DNA of 5,961 nt, from contig QNVD01000283.1 in NCBI GenBank assembly GCA_004347925.1, positions 1 to 5,961 on the forward strand. The letters are read 5' to 3'. Made by a program: the position numbers and the translations under genes. This DNA is from Hadesarchaea archaeon. Its GTDB lineage: Archaea; Hadarchaeota; Hadarchaeia; Hadarchaeales; WYZ-LMO6. Under the pieces are notes generated by a model. That model ran no database searches. It saw nothing but the letters and a program-made list of their open reading frames with translations, and had not been told where the DNA came from. Below, in pieces: positions 1-5,089 of this stretch (the first letter of the stretch is position 1; each line of letters opens with the position of its first letter).

Positions 1-327
1 CTCCCCGTGGGAGAGGATCCTCACCCCCGCCACGGTTCCGTCCGGGTTCATCCCCACCAGCACCCTCATCTTCCCCCCGTATCCCTTCTCCTCCACCTCC
101 ACCGCGTAGCCCACCACCACCCCGTTCTCCGAGCACACGTAGTGCCCGTTCTCCTCCGTGAACTGGGCGGAGGGGAAGATCTGGGAGAGGGTGCGGTAGA
201 GCTCCGCCCTCTCCGCCTCCTCTATCCTCTTCTCCGTGGCGCTGTGGGTGAGGCCCAGCAGGGCCCCCCAGACCAGGCAGGTGATCACCAGCACGGCCAC
301 CGGCTTCACTTCTTCCTTTCCCACCAT
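1..327 (-). CDS. rnfG: Rnf complex subunit RnfG, 3'-truncated by the window edge
   Basis: This encodes the first 109 residues of RnfG, the membrane-anchored, periplasm/outside-facing subunit that carries a covalent FMN and passes electrons within the Rnf ferredoxin:NAD oxidoreductase. The sequence shows a short charged N-terminus, one hydrophobic anchor at about residues 9-26 (VAVLVITCLVWGALLG), then a soluble part. The family-typical stretch GYGGKMRVLVGMNPDGTVAG lies at about residues 82-101, followed by VRILSHGE at the cut; in RnfG/NqrC proteins this region leads to an 'ETPGLG'-type segment. The FMN-threonine motif (SGAT type) would lie beyond the edge. The ATG at 327 lies inside the rnfD 3' end (22-nt overlap). 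An AGGAGG at 330-335 is only 2 nt from it, so the next codon, GTG at 324, is an equally good start. Identification is firm; the exact start is not. Confidence 0.92.
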   Translation of the reverse strand, partial: MVGKEEVKPVAVLVITCLVWGALLGLTHSATEKRIEEAERAELYRTLSQIFPSAQFTEENGHYVCSENGVVVGYAVEVEEKGYGGKMRVLVGMNPDGTVAGVRILSHGE

Positions 328-1247
328 TTCCTCCTCACCGTCCCGTACACCCTGGGCCTGGTGTACCTGTCTATGAGGGGGGTGAAGGCGTTCATGATGA
401 GGATGGAGTAGGTCACCCCCTCGGGCATGCCCCCGTACATCCTTATCACCACCACCAGCAAACCCGCCCCCACCCCGAAGATCACCCTACCCCTCCCCGT
501 CAGGGGGGTGGTGACGTAGTCGGTGGCCATGAAGAAGGCCCCTAGGAAGAGACCCCCCGCCAGCATGTGGAAGAGGGGATCCTCCCCGAGAAGGAGCATC
601 AGGAGGCCCACCGTCCCTATGTAGGAGAGGGGGGTCCTCCAGTCTATGTACCTGAGGGCGATCAGGAGGGTCCCTCCCAGCAGGATGGCCAGGGCGGAGG
701 TCTCCCCTATGCACCCCGCCACGTTCCCCAGGAAGAGGTCCCAGGTGGAGGTGTATCCCCCTCCGCTCTTCCAGGTGCCCAGGGGAGTGGCCGTGCTCAC
801 CCCCTCGAGGGGGGATACCCAGCGGGTCATGAGGGAGGGCCAGCTCAGGGTGAGGAAGGCCCTGCCCACCAGGGCGGGGTTGAAGAGGTTCTGGCCCAGC
901 CCCCCGAAGGCGCACTTCCCCACCAGGATGGCGAAGGAGGAGCCCACCGCGGGCATCCAGAGGGGAACCGTGGGGGGAAGACAGAGGGCCAGCAGGAGGC
1001 CGGTGATCACCGCGCTCCCGTCCATGGTGAACCTCTTCCCCATGGCCCTGTACCCCAGGAACTCCGAAACCAGGGCGGAGAGCACCGAGACCAGGATCAC
1101 CCAGAGGGCGTGGAGGCCGAAGAGGTAGACCCCGCAGGCGGTGGCGGGCATGAGGGCCAGCACCACCGTGAACATGATCCTCCTCACCGAAACCCTGTCC
1201 TTCAGGTGGGGGCTCGGGGAGACCAGCAGCTTCGCGTTGGGTATCAT
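306..1247 (-). CDS. rnfD: Rnf complex membrane subunit RnfD
   Basis: RnfD is an integral membrane subunit of the Rnf complex, homologous to NqrB, which carries covalently bound FMN and takes part in ion-coupled electron transfer. The 313-residue product is highly hydrophobic, with roughly nine to ten membrane segments (for example about 24-43, 46-66, 78-98, 183-200, 206-221, 225-242, 255-270 and 277-291). Family signatures visible are SPSPHLKDRVSVRRIM near the N-terminus, GGLGQNLFNPALVGRAFL (115-132), the flavinylation motif STATP (151-155, modified residue probably Thr154), and GGMPEGVTYSILIMNAFTP (272-290). The ATG at 1247 is chosen because it overlaps the rnfC stop as ATGA and has a GGAGG (1256-1260) 8 nt upstream. 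The open frame extends to 1337, but those 30 extra residues lie inside rnfC and look unlike the family. Translation is probably coupled to rnfC. Confidence 0.96.
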   Translation of the reverse strand: MIPNAKLLVSPSPHLKDRVSVRRIMFTVVLALMPATACGVYLFGLHALWVILVSVLSALVSEFLGYRAMGKRFTMDGSAVITGLLLALCLPPTVPLWMPAVGSSFAILVGKCAFGGLGQNLFNPALVGRAFLTLSWPSLMTRWVSPLEGVSTATPLGTWKSGGGYTSTWDLFLGNVAGCIGETSALAILLGGTLLIALRYIDWRTPLSYIGTVGLLMLLLGEDPLFHMLAGGLFLGAFFMATDYVTTPLTGRGRVIFGVGAGLLVVVIRMYGGMPEGVTYSILIMNAFTPLIDRYTRPRVYGTVRRKWWERKK

Positions 1248-2527
1248 TTCTTCAGCCTCCTTATCCCTTTCTTCCCCTCCCTTATCACGTGAACGATGGG
1301 GATCTTGGAGGGGCAGACGTAGGCGCAGCACCCGCACTCGTCGCAGCTCAGGAGGTTGTACTGCTGGCAGGCCTCAAAGTCCTTGGCCCTCACCAGCCTC
1401 ACCAGATGGGTGGGCATGAGGCCCATGGGGCAGGCCTCCACGCACCTGCCGCACCTTATGCAGGGCCCCTCTTCCTCCTCCACCACCTGCCTCTCCCCCA
1501 TCACCAGCACGCATCCCGTGGTCTTCACCACGGGAACATCCTCGTAGACGGCGAAGCCCATCATGGGACCCCCCGCCACCACCTTCTTGACCCCTCCCAC
1601 CGTCCCCCCGCACTGCTGGAGGAGGTAGGAGAAGGGTGTGCCCACCCTCACCCGCAGGTTCTTGGGCTCCGCCACCTCACCCGTCACCGTCACCACCCTC
1701 TCCACCAGCGGTTCCCCCAAGAGAACGGCATCACGGACGGCCTTGCAGGTGCCCACGTTCTGAACCACCGCCCCCACATCCAGCGGCAGGCCGCCGACGG
1801 GCACCTCCCTCCCCAGCACGGCCCTGAGCAGGTGCCTCTCATCCCCCTGCGGGTACTTGGTGCGCAGCCTCACCACCTTCCCCACCCCCTCGCTCAGCTT
1901 CTCCATGTGCTCGATGGCGTCGGGCTTGTTGTCCTCTATGGCTATGAGCACCCTCTCCACCCCCAGGATCTTCGCCATGATCTTGGCACCCTCCAAGATC
2001 TTCTCCCCCTCCTCCAGCATCAGGCGGTGATCAGCGGTGATGTAGGGCTCGCACTCCACCCCGTTGACCACGAGGGTGTCCACCTTCTTGGGGGGGTTCA
2101 GCTTGACGTGGGTGGGGAAGCCCGCCCCCCCCATGCCCACGATGCCCGCCTCCCTGACCCTCTGCAGGAGCTCCTCCCTGGAGGCCCTCTCCGGGTCCAG
2201 CGGGGGCATCCTCTCCCACTCGTCCTTCCCGTCGGATTCTATCACCACCGAGAGGGCCTTGTCCCCCGTGGGGAGACGCTGCTGGGAGAGCTCCACCACG
2301 GTGCCCGAGAGGGAGGCGTGAACGGGGGCGGAGACGGCGGCGGGTGAGTCCCCTATCTTCTGCCCCGTCTTCACCTGGGCCCCCTTCTCCACCAACGGAT
2401 TGCAGGGGGCCCCCAGGTGCTGGCGAAGGGGAACCACCACGCGGGGGGGAAGGGGGGGAACCTCTATCTTCTTGTAGCCCGTCAGCTTCAGGCCCCGCGG
2501 ATGAACCCCACCTCTGAACCCCGGCAT
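1244..2527 (-). CDS. rnfC: Rnf complex subunit RnfC (NADH-side iron-sulfur protein)
   Basis: RnfC is the peripheral cytoplasmic subunit of the Rnf complex that interacts with NAD(H) and relays electrons through two [4Fe-4S] clusters. The 427-residue product starts MPGFRGGVHP, the usual RnfC opening. It has a biotinyl/lipoyl-like sandwich region at about 45-80 (VEKGAQVKTGQKIGD, then APVHASLSG), a NuoF-like nucleotide/flavin-binding glycine motif GMGGAGFP (131-138) with NGVECEPYIT (155-164), a SLBB-like region after about 275, and two ferredoxin motifs: C356-C359-C362-C366P and C395-C398-C401-C405P. It is the compact form, without the long alanine-rich tail of proteobacterial RnfC. I prefer the ATG at 2527 to the in-frame TTG at 2539. 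The ATG begins right at the family-conserved N-terminus and lies about 26-34 nt after a TATA box, with no Shine-Dalgarno, so the mRNA is probably leaderless. It is the first gene of the rnfCDG... operon. Confidence 0.96.
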   Translation of the reverse strand: MPGFRGGVHPRGLKLTGYKKIEVPPLPPRVVVPLRQHLGAPCNPLVEKGAQVKTGQKIGDSPAAVSAPVHASLSGTVVELSQQRLPTGDKALSVVIESDGKDEWERMPPLDPERASREELLQRVREAGIVGMGGAGFPTHVKLNPPKKVDTLVVNGVECEPYITADHRLMLEEGEKILEGAKIMAKILGVERVLIAIEDNKPDAIEHMEKLSEGVGKVVRLRTKYPQGDERHLLRAVLGREVPVGGLPLDVGAVVQNVGTCKAVRDAVLLGEPLVERVVTVTGEVAEPKNLRVRVGTPFSYLLQQCGGTVGGVKKVVAGGPMMGFAVYEDVPVVKTTGCVLVMGERQVVEEEEGPCIRCGRCVEACPMGLMPTHLVRLVRAKDFEACQQYNLLSCDECGCCAYVCPSKIPIVHVIREGKKGIRRLKK

Positions 2528-2552
2528 GAAAAATCGCAAAACTTGGGAGAGG

Positions 2553-2561
2553 TTATAAAAA
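2553..2561 (-). promoter_or_regulatory. TATA box of the rnf operon (leaderless rnfC)
   Basis: On the minus strand this reads TTTTTATAA, preceded by an A-rich, BRE-like ACAAAAACC, in an otherwise GC-rich region. Its centre (about 2557) is 30 nt upstream of the rnfC ATG at 2527. With the archaeal TATA-to-start spacing of about 25-27 nt, transcription would begin within a few bases of that ATG, in agreement with the lack of a ribosome binding site. The T5 run on this strand (2557-2561) could also help terminate the pckG transcript that ends 47 bp upstream; that second role is a guess. Confidence 0.6.
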
Positions 2562-2607
2562 GGTTTTTGTGTTCTGCTTATACTCCCTTATATTCGCCTG
2601 CCCCAGC

Positions 2608-4464
2608 TCAGGCCTCCCTCACCGGGAGGTGCTGCGGGGAGAGGAGATCCCCCCACTTCTTCCTGGCCTCCTCCAGCCTCCTCCTCTGGGCCTCCAGCAC
2701 CTCGAAGAAGAGGGTGGGAACCCCGGGTATCTTCCGGTAGAAGGCCTCCACCCTCTCAAGCTTGGAGAGATGCTGGGGAATCCTCACCGAGAACTGGCGG
2801 AGGTACTGGCTCCTCCCGTACCTCCTCCCCAGCACCCTCCCGAAGAGGTCCCGAAGGTCCTCGTACCTGGGAAGGAGGCCGGTGGGGGCCTCCAGCGCCC
2901 CCACGTTTCCGTGGACCCTGAGCTCCATCCACTTGAGCCAGACCGCCTTGTCCTTCTTGGTGGTCAGGAACTCCCCCCTCTCGTCCCTGAGGAAGTAGTT
3001 CACCGAGAAAATTTTGGGGGGGGAGCTCAGACCCTTACCGAACTCCAGGTATCTGGCCAGATACTCCCCTAGGGGGATGGAGAGGAAGTCCAGGTTCGCC
3101 ATGGGGTTGAGCTCCCTCACACCCTCCCTTCCCAGGGTCGCGGCGGTGGTCTCCGATTCCAGGGAGGCCCCCTTGGTTACCACCCCGTGCACCCAGTCGA
3201 AGGCCTCCTCCACCGGAGCCCAGGTGTCCGAGTCCCTCCCCCCGAAGATGATGCCACCCACCTCCACCCCCGCCGGGTCGTCCCAGAGGGGATCGGCGTT
3301 CTCCACGTTCTCCAGGGAAACGGCGAACCTGGCGTTCTTATGGGAGGGGGGCACGGGATGGCCGTCCGGTCCCCTCTTCCCCGGGAACCATTCCCCCGCG
3401 TAGTTCGTCCCCCTTGAGGGGGGATCGCCGTCCATCCCGTTCCAGTAAACTCCCCCATCCTCCGTGAGCAGCACGTTGGAAAAGATCATCTCGCAGGGAC
3501 GGTGCAGGACCCTCCAGAGCACGGGGTCATCCGCGGAGTTTATGCCATCCAGGATGCCGAAGATCCCCTTCTCCGTGTTAACCGCCCTCACCCTTCCCCT
3601 CTCCCTCCAGAGGATGGCTATGTCGTCCCCCACGATGGTTTCGCCCTCCAGCATGCAGGTGGAGGTTTTGCCGCACATGGAGGGGAAGGCCCCCGCGAAG
3701 TAGGTGACCCTTTCCCCCGGACCATGGACTCCCATGATGAACATGTGCTCCGTGAGCCAACCCTCGGCGTGCCCCCTCCTTATGGCCAGGCGCATGGCCA
3801 GCTTCTTCAGCCCTATGGAGTTTCCCCCGTACTGGGTGTTGACGCTGAAGACGGTTTCCCCCTCCAGGTCTATGTAAATCCTCTTCTTCTCCACGTTCTT
3901 GCTCACCCCTCCCTCCAGCTCGCCCTGGGAGTGCACGAACCTGAAGAACCAGGGGAACCTCCTCCTCTTGAAGAGGTCGTAGGCGTGGCGGTAGAGGAGG
4001 CTCTCGGTGTGGGCCACGTAGCTCGAATCGGTGAGCTGAACGCAGGGGATCTGGTATCGGAAACCCCTGGGACCCAGCACGAAGAAGAGGACGTACATCC
4101 TGTGTCCCCTCATGGACCCCCTCAGGAGCTCGTGTATCTCGGCCAGCCCCTCCTCCCGGGGCAGGGAGGGGAGGTGGGGGCTGGGCTCCGCCAGCAGGAA
4201 CTTGGTCTTGTCCCTGTCCCTCCCCTGGTCGTAGTATCCGTCGAAGTGGAGGGTGTGCCCGGGGGTGGCCAGGGCCCTCTCCTCTCCCGAGGCCAGGGCC
4301 TCCCTCCTTATGAACTCCTGGTCCTCCTCCGTCCCCGTGCAAACGAAAACGCTCTCCGGCTGGCAGAGGGAGAGATAGCGCAGGACGAACTCCCTTACTC
4401 CGGGAGTCCTTATGGCCTCCAGCTTCTCCAGGCTCTCCTCGTCTAACCCCTCGAGTTTCCTCAA
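2608..4464 (-). CDS. pckG: Phosphoenolpyruvate carboxykinase (GTP)
   Basis: This cytosolic enzyme interconverts oxaloacetate + GTP and PEP + GDP + CO2, the entry to gluconeogenesis (or, in reverse, an anaplerotic CO2-fixing step). The 618-residue product has the usual full length of the GTP-dependent family. Visible motifs, with roles taken from the vertebrate enzyme by alignment, are the substrate loop YGGNSIGLKK (212-221) with metal-ligand Lys221, EHM with metal-ligand His240 (239-241), the kinase-1 P-loop AFPSMCGKTST (259-269) including the reactive Cys264, kinase-2 VGDDIA (278-283) with metal-ligand Asp281, and IIFGGRDSDTWAPVEEAF (405-422) then KGASLESETTAAT (431-443). Wording such as GGRDSDTW and KGASLESETTAA is of the archaeal type. 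The start is a TTG at 4464: an in-frame TAG lies five codons upstream at 4477-4479, no in-frame ATG or GTG is near, and residues 20-50 already match the family. No clear Shine-Dalgarno is present. The gene is divergent from lrp. Confidence 0.97.
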   Translation of the reverse strand: MRKLEGLDEESLEKLEAIRTPGVREFVLRYLSLCQPESVFVCTGTEEDQEFIRREALASGEERALATPGHTLHFDGYYDQGRDRDKTKFLLAEPSPHLPSLPREEGLAEIHELLRGSMRGHRMYVLFFVLGPRGFRYQIPCVQLTDSSYVAHTESLLYRHAYDLFKRRRFPWFFRFVHSQGELEGGVSKNVEKKRIYIDLEGETVFSVNTQYGGNSIGLKKLAMRLAIRRGHAEGWLTEHMFIMGVHGPGERVTYFAGAFPSMCGKTSTCMLEGETIVGDDIAILWRERGRVRAVNTEKGIFGILDGINSADDPVLWRVLHRPCEMIFSNVLLTEDGGVYWNGMDGDPPSRGTNYAGEWFPGKRGPDGHPVPPSHKNARFAVSLENVENADPLWDDPAGVEVGGIIFGGRDSDTWAPVEEAFDWVHGVVTKGASLESETTAATLGREGVRELNPMANLDFLSIPLGEYLARYLEFGKGLSSPPKIFSVNYFLRDERGEFLTTKKDKAVWLKWMELRVHGNVGALEAPTGLLPRYEDLRDLFGRVLGRRYGRSQYLRQFSVRIPQHLSKLERVEAFYRKIPGVPTLFFEVLEAQRRRLEEARKKWGDLLSPQHLPVREA

Positions 4465-4490
4465 GGTCTCTTTTTCCTACCATGTTATCC

Positions 4491-4497
4491 TATTTAA
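4491..4497 (-). promoter_or_regulatory. Probable TATA box of pckG
   Basis: On the minus strand this reads TTAAATA, preceded by A-rich sequence (ACAAAACGG) that could serve as BRE. Its centre is about 30 nt upstream of the TTG start at 4464, so transcription would begin about 4-6 nt before that codon, giving an almost leaderless mRNA. It overlaps inverted repeat 4494-4509 by four bases, so a regulator bound there should block TBP/TFB. A second AT-rich stretch on the same strand (4519-4536) could be an alternative box with a longer leader. Confidence 0.45.
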
Positions 4498-4520
4498 CCG
4501 TTTTGTTAACAAAACGTTAA
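4494..4520. promoter_or_regulatory. Overlapping double operator, TTAAC-N6-GTTAA and TTAAC-N5-GTTAA
   Basis: Two inverted repeats share a central half-site. Site A (4494-4509) is TTAAC-CGTTTT-GTTAA and site B (4506-4520) is TTAAC-AAAAC-GTTAA. Together they contain a perfect 18-bp palindrome, CGTTTTGTTAACAAAACG, at 4499-4516. Centres are about 11.5 bp apart, close to one DNA turn. The 5-5-5 layout of site B is the form known for archaeal Lrp/AsnC operators (such as the Sulfolobus LrpB box, two 5-bp arms around an A/T-rich 5-bp centre). Site A overlaps the likely pckG TATA box. The adjacent lrp gene is the obvious candidate binder (inference). Confidence 0.6.
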
Positions 4521-4536
4521 AAATATTCTAAAATTT
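4517..4536 (+). promoter_or_regulatory. Candidate core promoter for the lrp operon (leadered alternative)
   Basis: The run TTAAAAATATTCTAAAATTT is the most AT-rich part of the divergent region and contains several TATA-like octamers on the plus strand. A box here would start transcription near 4545-4560 and give lrp a leader of about 60-70 nt, in keeping with the GAGGG (4608-4612) ahead of its start. The other candidate is GTTAAAAA at 4589-4596, which would give a leaderless mRNA. The sequence does not decide between them. Confidence 0.35.
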
Positions 4537-4578
4537 TTTCCTTTGTGGACAAACACTGGGGTGGGAAAGGATTCTACC

Positions 4579-4593
4579 TTAACAAAATGTTAA
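4579..4593. promoter_or_regulatory. Single operator TTAAC-AAAAT-GTTAA upstream of lrp
   Basis: This 15-bp inverted repeat differs from site B (4506-4520) only at the last base of the spacer. Its centre (4586) is 73 bp from that of site B (4513), close to seven turns of B-DNA, so dimers or octamers bound at both could face the same side. It runs into GTTAAAAA (4589-4596), a possible TATA element about 25 nt from the lrp start codons, which fits autoregulation. The role is inferred. Confidence 0.55.
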
Positions 4594-4615
4594 AAAAGGA
4601 CCCCGCCGAGGGTGG

Positions 4616-5089
4616 ATGATGAAGGAGGCCGAAAAGCGCCTTCTGCTGGAGCTCCTCAGGGACAGCTCCCTTCCCCTCACCGAACTGGCGAGGAGGGCGG
4701 GGATCTCCAGGCAGACGGCGGCCAAGAAGGTGGGGGAGCTGAAGAGGAGGGGGGTCTCCTTCACCATCAGGGTCAACCCCTCCCAGCTCGGACTGGAGAC
4801 CAAAGCCTACATCTTCATCAACGAGGACCCCAGCGAGGAGGTGAGGAGGAGAAACGAGGGCGTCATAAGGGCGATACCCCAGGTCAGCGAGTTCCACAGG
4901 ATCTTCGGGAGGTACAGCGCCGTGATGGTGGTAATGGTGAGGAACCCCGACGAGCTCAAGGAGGTGGTCAGGAGAATCCACGAGCTCAAGGGGGTGAGGG
5001 AGACGGAGACCTTCCTGGTGCACAGCACCATCAAGGACGATCCCCTCTCCCCCCTCATCCACGCCCTGGAGGAGGAAGCTGGTGAATAG
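4616..5089 (+). CDS. Lrp/AsnC-family transcriptional regulator
   Basis: This is a 157-residue DNA-binding regulator of the feast/famine (Lrp/AsnC) type, the usual length for the family. An N-terminal winged helix-turn-helix occupies about residues 5-52 (LTELARRAG, then recognition helix SRQTAAKKVGELKRRG, 31-46). A C-terminal ligand-binding/dimerisation RAM domain occupies about 62-147, with FGRYSAVMVVMVRNPDEL (97-114) in the place of the GDYD...V core and VRETETFLVHSTIKDDPL near the end. Such proteins usually sense amino acids or other small metabolites; the ligand here is unknown. Two ATGs stand in tandem. GAGGG (4608-4612) is 3 nt from the first and 6 nt from the second (4619), so the second may be the true start. 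The gene is divergent from pckG, separated from it by repeats of Lrp-operator form, and overlaps the next gene, so it probably controls pckG and its own operon (inference). Confidence 0.9.
   Translation: MMKEAEKRLLLELLRDSSLPLTELARRAGISRQTAAKKVGELKRRGVSFTIRVNPSQLGLETKAYIFINEDPSEEVRRRNEGVIRAIPQVSEFHRIFGRYSAVMVVMVRNPDELKEVVRRIHELKGVRETETFLVHSTIKDDPLSPLIHALEEEAGE

Noticed and set aside
800..813. Perfect 14-bp palindrome CCCCCTCGAGGGGG inside rnfD, next to the FMN-threonine codons
   Set aside because: It encodes the family-normal SPLEGVS segment. Similar C-run/G-run pairs (for example around 3410-3420 in pckG) arise easily in this base composition.
1248..1337. 30-residue N-terminal extension of rnfD
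   Set aside because: It lies inside rnfC, is arginine-rich and unlike RnfD; the ATG at 1247 has a well-spaced GGAGG and an ATGA overlap.
567..2347. Plus-strand open frames opposite rnfD and rnfC (567-1292, 1289-2347)
   Set aside because: They are antisense shadows with His/Pro/Gly-rich products and no plausible start signals.
3502..4446. Long plus-strand open frame (314 codons) across pckG
   Set aside because: It is antisense to a certain PEP carboxykinase; its product is rich in P, H, G and E without domain features. It is a shadow of the GC-rich, purine-loaded gene.
3578..4483. Minus-strand frame starting at ATG 4483, overlapping the pckG start
   Set aside because: It is out of frame with pckG; its product is a low-complexity Gly/Arg/Pro-rich shadow. 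It matters only as a hint to check for a frameshift near the TTG start.
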